In this document: positions 6,981-14,344 of the stretch, piece after piece
Layout of the letters: each line of letters begins with the position of its first letter
How positions within the stretch are numbered: position 1 is the stretch's first letter
Assembly (NCBI GenBank): GCA_021790555.1
Contig: JAJYGY010000377.1
Span: forward strand, 1-19,434
Direction of reading: 5' to 3'
DNA: 19,434 nucleotides
Source of the DNA: a bacterium
GTDB taxonomy: Bacteria > Oederibacteriota > JAJYGY01
Made by a program: the position numbers and the translations under genes
The notes under the pieces: model-generated
Told to the model about the DNA's origin: nothing
The model's database searches: none
Seen by the model: the letters and a program-made list of their open reading frames with translations, nothing else

Positions 6981-8111
6981 TTGCGCGTCGCCATCTTCAC
7001 CGAAAGCATCCCGCCCCTGACCGACGGGGTGGCCCGCACCTTCACCCGGCTGGCCGAGAGCCTGTGCCGCGAGGGGGTGGACTTCCGCTTCTTCAGCCCG
7101 GTGGAGCCGGCGCCGCGGGCCCTGAAGGCGCGTCCCTGGCTGGGCCGGGTGCGGCTGCTGCCCTCCTTCCGCCTGCCCCTGTACCGCTACTACCGCATCG
7201 GCCTGCCCTTCCGCCCGGGCCTGCGCCGGGAACTGGAAGCCTTCGGCCCCGACCTGGTGCACGTCTGCGCGCCCACGCCCCTTGAAATCTGGGCCCAGAA
7301 CTACGCCCTGCGCCGGGGCCTGCCCCTGGTCTCGAGCTACCACACCCACTTCGTCTCCTACTTCCGCTACTACCACGCCGCGAGCCTGGAATGGGCCGGC
7401 TGGGCCCTGCTGCGCTGGTTCCACAACCGCTGCCTGGCCACCTACGCGCCCTCCCCGAGCGCCCGGGCCCTGCTTCAGGCCCGCGGCATCCGCGGAGCGC
7501 GCCTGTGGCGGCGGGGCATCGACACGCGGCGGTTTTCGCCGCGCCACGCCGACAAGGCCCTTCGGCGCCGCCTTTCGCCGGACGGCCGGCCGCTGGTGCT
7601 GTTCGTGGGGAGGCTGGTGAAGGAGAAGAACCTGCTGGAGCTGGCCGAGGCGCTGGCGCGGCTGTCGCGGCGGGGCCTGAAGTTCCGGCCGGTGTTTCTG
7701 GGGGACGGGCCGCTGAAGGCCCACCTGGCCGGGGCGCTTCCCGGGGCGCTGCTGCCGGGCTTCATCGAGGGGGAGGAGCTTTCGCGTTTCTTCGCCTCCT
7801 GCGACCTTTTCGCCTTCCCCTCCACCACCGAGACCTTCGGCAACGTGGTGCTGGAGGCCATGGCCTCGGGGCTTCCCGTGGTGGGCGCGGCCGAGGGGGG
7901 CGTGGCCGACATCGTGGAGCCGGGCCGCACCGGCCTGCTGTGCCGGCCCCGCGATCCGGCCGACCTGGCCGAGAAGATCGCCAGCGTGCTGAAGAGCCCT
8001 CTTCTGCGCCGGCGCCTGCGCGCCGCCGGCCTGAAGGAGGCCGCCCGCCACCACTGGGACGCCGTCAACCGCGTCCTGATCTCGGACTACCGGGCGGCCT
8101 GCGCCGCCTGA
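6981..8111 (+). CDS. GT4-family glycosyltransferase (GT-B fold)
   Basis: A 376-aa retaining glycosyltransferase of the GT4 group, like the alpha-mannosyltransferases that act on lipids or cell-envelope glycans. The N-terminal domain starts RVAIFTESIPPLTDGVART, the usual acceptor-site glycine loop region, with YHTHF at 120-124. The C-terminal nucleotide-sugar domain has FVGRLVKEKN (R211, K216), GDGPL (241-245) and the EX7E motif at E284 and E292 (ETFGNVVLE), then ASGLPVVG. Length is normal for the family. The TTG start at 6981 is chosen because TCGGAGG (6967-6973) precedes it by 7 nt and the family N-terminus begins there. No signal peptide is present, so it acts on the cytoplasmic face. The 3' end overlaps the convergent glycoside hydrolase gene by 25 nt. 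Donor and acceptor cannot be told from sequence. Confidence 0.88.
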   Translation: MRVAIFTESIPPLTDGVARTFTRLAESLCREGVDFRFFSPVEPAPRALKARPWLGRVRLLPSFRLPLYRYYRIGLPFRPGLRRELEAFGPDLVHVCAPTPLEIWAQNYALRRGLPLVSSYHTHFVSYFRYYHAASLEWAGWALLRWFHNRCLATYAPSPSARALLQARGIRGARLWRRGIDTRRFSPRHADKALRRRLSPDGRPLVLFVGRLVKEKNLLELAEALARLSRRGLKFRPVFLGDGPLKAHLAGALPGALLPGFIEGEELSRFFASCDLFAFPSTTETFGNVVLEAMASGLPVVGAAEGGVADIVEPGRTGLLCRPRDPADLAEKIASVLKSPLLRRRLRAAGLKEAARHHWDAVNRVLISDYRAACAA

Positions 8112-10681
8112 ACCAGGTAGTACGAGGTCCTGTAGGCCCGCGAGATGGAGAAACCCAGGCCGTTGGCGCGGCTGGAGGACGGCAGCGGGGCGCCGGTCCC
8201 GCCGTCGGAATCCAGGGGCCGCACGGTCAGCCGGCGCGAGGACAGCAGCGTCACGCCGGCCTCCACCCCCTGCATCAGCACGGGCGTCCGGCCGCTCTGG
8301 TCCAGCCCGGTGCGCCAGGGATTCCACACCTGCCCGGTGTTTTCGGCGCGCGCCACGGCCACCAGCACCATCCTGCCGGAATCCTTCAGGTCCTTGCCGT
8401 CCAGGCTCACCAGCACCAGCGCGGCCCAGGGGTCGCGCGCCGAGACCCGGGCCGAAAGCCCGCCGGCCTTCAGGTCCAGGCCGCCCAGGTCTCCCACCCA
8501 CCCGCGGGCCCGCGGGCTGTCGAGGGTGAGGATGCCGCGCCCGTAGTCCAGGCTGAGCTGGCCCGAGGAGGAGCGGATGGCGTGGTGGGCCGTGTCGTTG
8601 AGCGCCGCCACGGCGGCCAGGTCCGGCTTGGGGCAGGAACCCGCCGGGCAGAAGTCCTTGGCCAGGCGCACGGCGTAGGGAAGCCAGGGCTGGGTGAAGT
8701 ACAGGTCCTGGTCCGGGTTCAGGTTCTGGGCCACCAGGCCGTCGCGCACCGGGACGGGCTGGATCACGCGGGCCGGGGCCGGTTCAAGGTAGGCCCGGCG
8801 GTAGATCAGCGCGGCGGCCTGGTACAGGGCCAGGTCGTCGGGCCGGGTGTTGATGTCGAAGGGCGTCATCTTCACCGAACCGGTCTGGTCCAGGGCGTAG
8901 TCGAACTGCAGCATGCCGTCCCAGTCCTGCAGGCTGCCGTAGGCGGACATCAGCAGGGGGCCCTCGGCGCGGTACTCGTCCGGGTAGCAGTCGTTCCATT
9001 CGGTGACGATGAAGGGCTTGCCCTCGACCTTCCAGTCCGAAAGCTGGCGGATGAGCGCGCCCGGGTCCAGGGGATGGGTGAGCTGGCTCTGGTTGAGGAT
9101 GGGCGCCAGGGAGATGTGGGCCCAGTCGTCGTGGATCTTCCAGACCTGGGGATGGTCCCAGTAGCTGTGGGCGTCCATGTAGTCCATCTGGGCGTCGCAC
9201 CAGATCTCCGGGGCCACGTGCAGGGTGATGTTGCTGCCGGTGAGAAGCCCGCGGCTGTGGATGCCCTCCAGGACGCGGCGCATGGACCGGTAGGCGGCCT
9301 CCTCGGTCTTCTCCAGAAAAGCCAGGCTGGGCGCGGCGTTTCCGGGGTTTTTGACCGCCTTCAGGGTGTGGCTGTCCCAGTCGTAGGCGAAGCGGGTCAG
9401 CCTGCCGGGGCCGCCCTGCTTTTCATAAAGGGCCTGCAGTTCAGCCTCGTAGTGGGCCGGGAAGTCCTGCTCGCCGAAGCCGGTGAAGATGGAGGATTCG
9501 TTGACCACCTCGGAGGCCAGCAGCACCGGGTCGTCCTTGAGGGCCAGCCCGGTGTAGGGGTTCACATGGGAAAGCAGCATGCGGGCGTACTTCTCGTTGA
9601 GCGCCTCGACGCGCGGGTCGAACTGCACGATGCCCTTGGCGCCGTTTTCCACCTGCCGCCAGTCGGCCACTCCGTCGCCGGGGCGGAACTTGCGGTGCAC
9701 CATGAAGTCCACGTACACGTAGATGCCGTTCTTCTTCAGCTGGGCGATGAGGTAGTCCAGGCGGTCCAGCGACTCCTTGGAGAACACCTGGGTGTTGTCG
9801 GCCTGGGGATCGAAGATGTCGGGGTTGGCCCAGGGCGCGTCCATGTGGTGCAGGCGGACAAGGTTGACGCCCAGGCGGGCCAGGTTCCTGGCCACCACGT
9901 CGGCCTGGGCGTGGGTCATGAACACGTTGGGGCCCACGATGTCCGTTCCCCAGAAGCGGGCGCGGGTGCCGTCCTGGAAGACGAAATGCCCGTCCTTGGC
10001 CAGCACGTGCCCGTGGGTGCCGGCGGGCTTGTCGTTGAGGAAGGACAGGTCCAGGGCGCCCCCGGCGGGATTCTTGGAAGGCTTGAAGGCGTACCAGCCC
10101 GAGGTGTCGGTGCGCTGGGGCTTGGAGGCCGCGGGGTGGAGGGGCTTCCCCTGGGCGTCCAGCAGCTGAAGGTCCAGGTCGTCGAATTCGGCCGTGCCCA
10201 CGCAGTCGCCCAGGCCGATGGAAACCTGGGCCTTGGCCGCGCCCTGGGGCACGCGGTAGGTGTCGGTGTAGAAGGTCCATCCCGTGTCGCCGCTGACCTG
10301 GGCCGTGGAGGCCGGCCAGCCGCCCACCTGGTTTCCCTGGGCGTCGAAGAATTCGATGTTGAGGCGGGCCTGCATGTAGTTCTGGGCCCCCGTCACCACG
10401 CCCTGGGTGGAGACCCAGCCCGAAAGCCTGGCGGAAACCGGCTGGCTTGAGCCGAAATCCACGTCCTGGGTGGACTGGTTCCAGGAAGGCTTGTCGTTGT
10501 GGAAGGAAAGGGCATGGTTGGAGTCGTGCCCCGGGCTGACCAGCGTGCCGCCGGGCCAGATGGAATACGAGCCCTGCTCAAAGTCCGCGCCCACCAGCCA
10601 GTTGTTGGGGTCCTGCGCCGCCAGCAGGGGCAGCGATAGCGCGAGGGAGCCCACGATGATGAATCGTTTAAGTTTTTTCAT
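8087..10681 (-). CDS. Exported clan GH-A glycoside hydrolase with N-terminal CBM-like domain
   Basis: An 864-aa exported enzyme. Residues 1-22 form a signal peptide (MKKLKRFIIV, a hydrophobic core, then LAAQ). Residues about 25-175 are a beta-sandwich resembling CBM4/9-like carbohydrate-binding modules (GADFEQGSYSIWPGG; WTFYTDTYRVPQGAAKAQV). Residues about 225-630 are a (beta/alpha)8 barrel like GH5 and related families: RFWGTDIVG, NLARLGVNLVRLHH, and VVNESS with the likely acid/base E395 just after the last Asn of clan GH-A, then FIVTEWND with the likely nucleophile E561. A C-terminal beta-rich domain follows (about 640-860). The ATG at 10681 has TGGAGG 7 nt upstream. It probably cleaves a beta-linked glycan outside the cytoplasm; the exact GH family and substrate are not resolved. 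Its 3' end overlaps the glycosyltransferase gene. Confidence 0.85.
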   Translation of the reverse strand: MKKLKRFIIVGSLALSLPLLAAQDPNNWLVGADFEQGSYSIWPGGTLVSPGHDSNHALSFHNDKPSWNQSTQDVDFGSSQPVSARLSGWVSTQGVVTGAQNYMQARLNIEFFDAQGNQVGGWPASTAQVSGDTGWTFYTDTYRVPQGAAKAQVSIGLGDCVGTAEFDDLDLQLLDAQGKPLHPAASKPQRTDTSGWYAFKPSKNPAGGALDLSFLNDKPAGTHGHVLAKDGHFVFQDGTRARFWGTDIVGPNVFMTHAQADVVARNLARLGVNLVRLHHMDAPWANPDIFDPQADNTQVFSKESLDRLDYLIAQLKKNGIYVYVDFMVHRKFRPGDGVADWRQVENGAKGIVQFDPRVEALNEKYARMLLSHVNPYTGLALKDDPVLLASEVVNESSIFTGFGEQDFPAHYEAELQALYEKQGGPGRLTRFAYDWDSHTLKAVKNPGNAAPSLAFLEKTEEAAYRSMRRVLEGIHSRGLLTGSNITLHVAPEIWCDAQMDYMDAHSYWDHPQVWKIHDDWAHISLAPILNQSQLTHPLDPGALIRQLSDWKVEGKPFIVTEWNDCYPDEYRAEGPLLMSAYGSLQDWDGMLQFDYALDQTGSVKMTPFDINTRPDDLALYQAAALIYRRAYLEPAPARVIQPVPVRDGLVAQNLNPDQDLYFTQPWLPYAVRLAKDFCPAGSCPKPDLAAVAALNDTAHHAIRSSSGQLSLDYGRGILTLDSPRARGWVGDLGGLDLKAGGLSARVSARDPWAALVLVSLDGKDLKDSGRMVLVAVARAENTGQVWNPWRTGLDQSGRTPVLMQGVEAGVTLLSSRRLTVRPLDSDGGTGAPLPSSSRANGLGFSISRAYRTSYYLVQAAQAAR

Positions 10682-10700
10682 CCGCCAGCCTCCAAAGGGT

Positions 10701-10750
10701 CGTTTTATTTTTAGAACGCCATTTTATGATTAAAAACAGAAGGCGGATAT
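10701..10750 (-). promoter_or_regulatory. AT-rich probable promoter region of the glycoside hydrolase gene
   Basis: A strikingly AT-rich stretch in very GC-rich DNA, lying between the barrel gene's terminator and the hydrolase ribosome site. It has A/T runs and several weak boxes (for example TTTTTA, 17 nt, TAAAAA on the minus strand), but no hexamer pair near consensus. As the upstream gene is terminated, the hydrolase must have its own promoter and this is the only place for it. The exact boxes are uncertain. Confidence 0.35.
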
Positions 10751-10786
10751 AAAAAAAGAGCCTGCCCCAAACCAGGGCAGGCTCTT
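10751..10786 (-). terminator. Rho-independent terminator of the small barrel gene
   Basis: A 12-bp perfect stem, AAGAGCCTGCCC (10756-10767) with GGGCAGGCTCTT (10775-10786) and a 7-nt loop. The A-run 10751-10757 is the U-tract when read on the minus strand. It begins 23 nt after the barrel gene's stop. It is among the strongest terminators in the window and separates this gene from the hydrolase. Confidence 0.93.
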
Positions 10787-10809
10787 GGATGGAATCCTTT
10801 CAAAAACGC

Positions 10810-11439
10810 TTAGAACGCGTAACCGATATTCAACTGGGCTCCGGGCAGGATGCCTCCGAAGCTGAAGGAGGGGGCTCCGGCCGGGGCGTTGAGGGTGCCG
10901 GCGAAGTACTGCAGGCTCAGGGCCGGCGTCAGCACGAAGTGCTCGCCCAGGATCCACTGGTAGCCCACCTCACCTCCCACCCCGAAGAAGACCGAGGTGA
11001 CGGTCTGGTTGTTGTCCACCAGGGCGGTGTAGTTGGCGTTCCAGGTCTGCCACTTGTAGGTGGCGCTGAAGTCCCAGATGTTGACCAGGGGTCCGGCGAA
11101 CCAACCCTGCAGCTTGGTCTTCTTGTCGAAGAAGAAATCCCAGGCTCCGCCCACGCCGAAGGCGCTGACCGAAACGTCGGAGACCCCGATGCCGTAGTAG
11201 TCAAGCATCACTTTCCAGGCCTGGTTGCCGGGCAGGGCGCCCTGGTAGCCGATGTTGGCGCCGCCCAGGGCGAAGCCCAGGGGATTGCAGAAGACGTCGC
11301 CGGTGTAATCGGTGGATGCCTCGCTGCTGGAACGGTGGCTGTAACGGGTTTGGCTGGAACGGTAGCTTCGGGCCTGGCACAGCGAAGACAGGCCCAGACC
11401 CAGGATCGAGACCGCGCAGACCAGCGCGACATTTTTCAT
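10810..11439 (-). CDS. Small outer-membrane beta-barrel protein
   Basis: A 209-aa exported protein. The signal peptide is about residues 1-22 (MKNVALVCAVSILGLGLSSL then CQA). A Ser/Arg/Tyr-rich stretch follows (SYRSSQTRYSHRSSS), then alternating aromatic and glycine-rich strands (GVGGAWDFFF, FFGVGGEVGYQWILG, PGAQLNIGYAF). The last residue is Phe, the usual barrel-assembly signal. It resembles the small OmpW/OmpA-type barrels seen as hypothetical outer-membrane proteins. An alternative reading of the LSSLCQA region as a lipobox (LSSLC) is possible, but Q follows the Cys and the barrel end argues for an outer-membrane barrel. The ATG at 11439 has GGGAGG 4 nt upstream. It has its own strong terminator. 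Function is unknown. Confidence 0.78.
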   Translation of the reverse strand: MKNVALVCAVSILGLGLSSLCQARSYRSSQTRYSHRSSSEASTDYTGDVFCNPLGFALGGANIGYQGALPGNQAWKVMLDYYGIGVSDVSVSAFGVGGAWDFFFDKKTKLQGWFAGPLVNIWDFSATYKWQTWNANYTALVDNNQTVTSVFFGVGGEVGYQWILGEHFVLTPALSLQYFAGTLNAPAGAPSFSFGGILPGAQLNIGYAF

Positions 11440-11452
11440 GGCACCTCCCAAG

Positions 11453-11470
11453 GTCCCCACGGGTGGGGAC
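11453..11470 (-). promoter_or_regulatory. Leader hairpin just upstream of the barrel gene's ribosome site
   Basis: GTCCCCAC (11453-11460) and GTGGGGAC (11463-11470) are perfectly complementary with a 2-nt centre, so in RNA a stem of about 7 bp with a small loop. It ends 3 nt before the GGGAGG ribosome site of the barrel gene. Such a 5' hairpin could stabilise the mRNA or tune translation. A DNA operator is equally possible. Confidence 0.4.
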
Positions 11471-11574
11471 GACCGACGAATCTCCGGAGCCGGCTTGTGT
11501 CGGACGGGATTCCCTCCCATCATCGATGTACCAGGTGCGTCGTGGGAAAACTGCTTGAAATTGACGGCGAGGTT

Positions 11575-11651
11575 TGGTGGGCTGGGAGGGACTCGAACCC
11601 CCGACTTCCTCCCTGTGAAGAAGGCACTCTAACCAGCTGAGTTACCAGCCC
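11575..11651 (-). tRNA. tRNA-Val (anticodon CAC)
   Basis: A complete 77-nt tRNA on the minus strand with encoded CCA. Acceptor stem GGGCTGG pairs with CCAGCCC. The D arm is ACTC/GAGT with AGCTGGTTA in the loop. The anticodon stem is CCTTC/GGAGG (one T-G pair), with loop TTCACAG and anticodon CAC at 11615-11617 (plus strand GTG), so it reads GUG valine codons. The T arm has the TTCGAGT loop. In a genome this GC-rich, GTG should be a favoured Val codon, which suits a CAC anticodon. It lies between the barrel gene and the birA-coaX cluster, and has its own promoter. Confidence 0.95.
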
Positions 11652-11676
11652 ATGGTGGGACACAACGACGGGACTT

Positions 11677-11703
11677 TTTATACGATCCTGGGGAGGCTGT
11701 CAA
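11677..11703 (-). promoter_or_regulatory. Promoter of tRNA-Val; the -35 contains the stop of the preceding gene
   Basis: On the minus strand a perfect -35 TTGACA (complement of 11698-11703) and -10 TATAAA (complement of 11677-11682) with 15-nt spacing; the overlapping TAAAAA gives 17 nt. Transcription would start about 20 nt before the tRNA 5' end at 11651. The TGA inside TTGACA is the stop codon of the 92-aa gene. Confidence 0.7.
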
Positions 11704-11978
11704 GAAGGGTCTTTGGTGCCGGGACGCGGGGGTTTGGTCCGCTGGCGCACCAGGGCGTAGGCCACCAGCAGGGCCACCGAGGCGACGTTGAGGGCCTGGT
11801 GCACCAGGCCCGCGCCCAGCCCCAGGCGGGAGGCGACGCCGGATTCCCAGGCCGCCAGCGCGGTGGCGTCCATGGCCATGGCGGCGAAGCGGGCGCCCAT
11901 CAGGACCACCAGGGCGAAGAGCAGCAGGTGCATCAGCAGGGCGGCCAGGGTGGGGGGCTTTTTCACGGCGCTCTCCAT
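11700..11978 (-). CDS. Small two- to three-helix membrane protein, unknown
   Basis: A 92-aa protein with hydrophobic segments at about residues 10-35 and 58-80, and a weaker one between. The N-terminus is short and the C-terminal tail basic and polar (RQRTKPPRPGTKDPS), so an inner-membrane protein with a cytoplasmic tail is likely. I do not recognise a family. The ATG at 11978 lies 13 nt after the stop of the FecR-like/CsgG-like gene on the same strand, with a weak ribosome site (GAGG) that overlaps that gene's end, so it is probably its operon partner. Its stop codon is embedded in the tRNA-Val -35 box. The codon use matches its neighbours, so I take it as a real gene. Confidence 0.6.
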   Translation of the reverse strand: MESAVKKPPTLAALLMHLLLFALVVLMGARFAAMAMDATALAAWESGVASRLGLGAGLVHQALNVASVALLVAYALVRQRTKPPRPGTKDPS

Positions 11979-11991
11979 GGCGAAGGGCGCC

Positions 11992-13509
11992 TCAGCGGCG
12001 CCGGCCGTGGCGGGAGCGGCGCCGCGGGCCGGAGCCCGGGGCCTGGAGCACGGCGAAGGAGATTCCGCCGTCCCCGGACTGGGCGGTTTGGCTGAGGCTG
12101 AAGTCCTTGAAGTGGAGGGATTCCAGGGCCTTCAAAAATTCGCCGCGGGGCGCCCGCAGGGTCACGTCCAGCCGCACCAGGCGCCGGTCGAATTTCCGCA
12201 GGAAGATGTGCTGCACGGATTCCAGCCCACTCAGCCCGCGCCGCAGGGCCGGCATGTCGTCGGGCGTGATGCCGTGGAAGGTGAGGCCCACCAGGTCGGG
12301 ATGGGGCTTGCCCTTCAGCAGGGACTGCAGGTGCCAGGCCATGTAGCCGGCCAGCTTGGTCGAAACCGCGGAAAGCGCCCGGCGGATGGCCTCGTCGCGC
12401 CCGGCGCGGCCGACCGCCACGCGGGTGTTGGAGGCGTCGGTGGCCAGCAGGTCCCCGGTGGCCACGTCCAGGATCCTGGCCTCGGCCAGGCCCTGCTCCA
12501 TGGGCACGCCGTGGCGGCGCCCGTGGCGCCATTCCTCGTGGCGGAAGTCCCGCACCGAGGCGTTGCCCACCAGCACCCAGCGCGCCCCCAGCTCGCGGCC
12601 CACGCGGCGCGCCAGCAGGTCTCCCCCGTTGGAGAAGGCCTGGACGGCCCGCCGGGCCAGCAGGGTGGAGCCGCTCTGGTCGGCCAGCCGCAGGCCGGGC
12701 GCGTCCTGAAGCCGGTCCACCAGGGCCGGCCCCAGCCAGGGGTTCTGCCGCAGGTGGATCTTGCGGGTGACGTCGTAGTCCTGGGTGAGCAGCAGCAGGG
12801 TGATGGGCCGCTGGGCCTCCTGCAGCAGGAGCGGGCAGGGGAGCGCGGGCGTGGGGGCGGGGCCCGGGGTCCCGGCGTCCTGGGCCTGGGCCGTGGGGCT
12901 GGCGGGCAGCTCCAGCAGCACGCCGGCCTCCGGGCTGACGGGCTGAAGCGCGCCGTTTCCGTCGCAGAAGGCCGGCAGGTAGCGCGGGCCTTCCAGGATG
13001 CCGAAGCGGGCGGTCCGCGAGACGCCCACGCTGGCCACCCAGCGGGCCTTGGGGGGCACCTTGAGGGTCCGGTCCGGAAGCCGGATGGAAAGGTCCAGCC
13101 GGTTCTCGAAGTTGTAGCGCGTGTCCACCCAGAGGCAGCCCTGGGGAAGGTCCAGCAGCACGTCCCAGTAGCTGTGCTCGTGCGACCAGCCCCGGCGCAG
13201 GCGCTCCACCTTCAGCAGGGCCGGGCCTTCCAGGCCCAGGCTGGCCCTCTGCCCGACCACCAGGCGCAGCAGGGCGCCGGGGGCCACCTTGATCTGGGCT
13301 CCGCTGAAAAAGGCGCGGCCCCGGTCGATGGGCTTGAATTCGCGGGATCGGGCGGTCATGTAGTAGGATTCGCCCTGGTAGTAGCTGACGTAGAGCCCCT
13401 GGATCTCGGCGCGCAGCGGGGAGAGGGCCAGCAGGGCCATGGCCATGGCCGTCAGGACGGGGGGCGGGAGGCGGAATTTGGGGCGGTTTTCAGCCAAGGG
13501 CTTCTCCAT
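11992..13509 (-). CDS. Exported FecR-like/CsgG-like hybrid protein, unknown function
   Basis: A 505-aa protein. Residues 1-34 are a signal peptide ending at LRA. Residues 36-200 are beta-rich and FecR-like in pattern (RGRAFFSGAQIKVAPGALLRLVV, then SLGLEGPALLKVE). A Pro/Ala-rich linker covers 201-228. Residues 235-395 recall the CsgG/FlgT middle domain (ELGARWVLVGNASVRDF; AEARILDVATGDLLATDASN, then ALSAVSTKLAGYM). Residues 404-488 form a small alpha/beta domain (DLVGLTFHGITPDDMPALRR). The tail is very basic (RRRSRHGRRR). These matches are my reading of patterns, not a search. The start is uncertain: ATG 13509 has no ribosome site, whereas TTG 13497 has TGGAGAAG before it. It lies 9 nt after coaX. 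It may be a periplasmic envelope-assembly factor. Confidence 0.65.
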   Translation of the reverse strand: MEKPLAENRPKFRLPPPVLTAMAMALLALSPLRAEIQGLYVSYYQGESYYMTARSREFKPIDRGRAFFSGAQIKVAPGALLRLVVGQRASLGLEGPALLKVERLRRGWSHEHSYWDVLLDLPQGCLWVDTRYNFENRLDLSIRLPDRTLKVPPKARWVASVGVSRTARFGILEGPRYLPAFCDGNGALQPVSPEAGVLLELPASPTAQAQDAGTPGPAPTPALPCPLLLQEAQRPITLLLLTQDYDVTRKIHLRQNPWLGPALVDRLQDAPGLRLADQSGSTLLARRAVQAFSNGGDLLARRVGRELGARWVLVGNASVRDFRHEEWRHGRRHGVPMEQGLAEARILDVATGDLLATDASNTRVAVGRAGRDEAIRRALSAVSTKLAGYMAWHLQSLLKGKPHPDLVGLTFHGITPDDMPALRRGLSGLESVQHIFLRKFDRRLVRLDVTLRAPRGEFLKALESLHFKDFSLSQTAQSGDGGISFAVLQAPGSGPRRRSRHGRRR

Positions 13510-13518
13510 CAGGGGGAA

Positions 13519-14325
13519 TCAACGGCGGCGCGCGGGGCGGCCCTGGTTGCGCTGGAAAAGCAGCCGCAGGCCCTCCAGGGTGAGGTCGGGGTCGACGGAG
13601 TCCAGGCCCAGCTCCTTCACGGGAAGCCAGCCCGAAAGGCCGCCCGTGGCCACGGCCCTGCAGCCCGGTCCCAGCTCGCGGCGCAGGCGCGAAAGGATCT
13701 CCCTGGCCTGTCCCAGGGTTCCATAGTAGATGCCCGACCGCATGCTTTCCACGGTGTTGCGGCCGATGGGCGAAAGGGGCCTGGCCATGTCGATGCGCGG
13801 CAGCCTGGCCGTGCGGGACACCAGGGCCTCGGTGGAGATGGACACTCCGGGCGCGATGGCGCCGCCCAGGTATTCGCCCTTCCTGGAGACGGCGTCGAAG
13901 GTGGTGGCCGTGCCGAAATCCATCACCACCAGGGGGCCGCCGTGCAGGGCGAAGCCGGCCACGGCGTTGACCAGGCGGTCGGCGCCCACTTCGGAAGGGT
14001 TGTCGGTGAGCACCTTCAGGCCCAGGTCCAGCCCGGGACCCACCACCAGGGCGGGCCGGCCGAAGAGGCGGCGGCAGGCCTCCTCGAAGACCAGGGTGAG
14101 GGGCGGCACCACGGACGACAGGATGCCCCCCCGGACGCGGGCCGGGTTCAGCCCCGCCTGCCTGAAGAAGTCGCGCAGCAGGGACAGGTACTCGTCGGTG
14201 GTCTTCAGCCGGTCGCTGGCGAAGCGCCAGGCCTGGCGCAGACGGCCGCGGCCCGGCGCGGCCCCTTCGCGTTCATAGACGCCCGCCACGACATTGGTGT
14301 TCCCGATATCCAGGACGAAGATCAA
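13519..14325 (-). CDS. coaX: Type III pantothenate kinase
   Basis: A 268-aa kinase that phosphorylates pantothenate to 4'-phosphopantothenate, the first step of coenzyme A synthesis, in the cytoplasm. Family marks are all present: the phosphate-binding DIGNTN (6-11), SSVVPPL (70-76), GADRLVNA (114-121), DFGTATTFD (136-144) with the catalytic Asp region, GGAIAPG (154-160), and ATGGL near residue 230. Length is normal. The start is TTG 14325, which places DIGNTN at residue 6 as is usual, after a G-rich ribosome site. It lies 19 nt after the one-TM DUF4352-like gene and 9 nt before the FecR-like gene, so it is in an operon. Nearness to birA is common for coaX in other bacteria. Confidence 0.96.
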   Translation of the reverse strand: MIFVLDIGNTNVVAGVYEREGAAPGRGRLRQAWRFASDRLKTTDEYLSLLRDFFRQAGLNPARVRGGILSSVVPPLTLVFEEACRRLFGRPALVVGPGLDLGLKVLTDNPSEVGADRLVNAVAGFALHGGPLVVMDFGTATTFDAVSRKGEYLGGAIAPGVSISTEALVSRTARLPRIDMARPLSPIGRNTVESMRSGIYYGTLGQAREILSRLRRELGPGCRAVATGGLSGWLPVKELGLDSVDPDLTLEGLRLLFQRNQGRPARRR

Positions 14326-14344
14326 GCCTTGTCCCCCCAGAGGG

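Noticed and set aside
7391..10450. A 1019-aa open frame on the plus strand
   Set aside because: It lies antisense to the glycoside hydrolase and out of frame with the glycosyltransferase. Its composition (Gly/Val/His/Gln-rich, no motifs) is typical of shadow frames in GC-rich DNA.
11700..11978. The 92-aa membrane protein as a toxin of a toxin-antitoxin pair
   Set aside because: No antitoxin-like partner gene or antisense RNA signal is seen, and the length and packing fit an operon tail gene.
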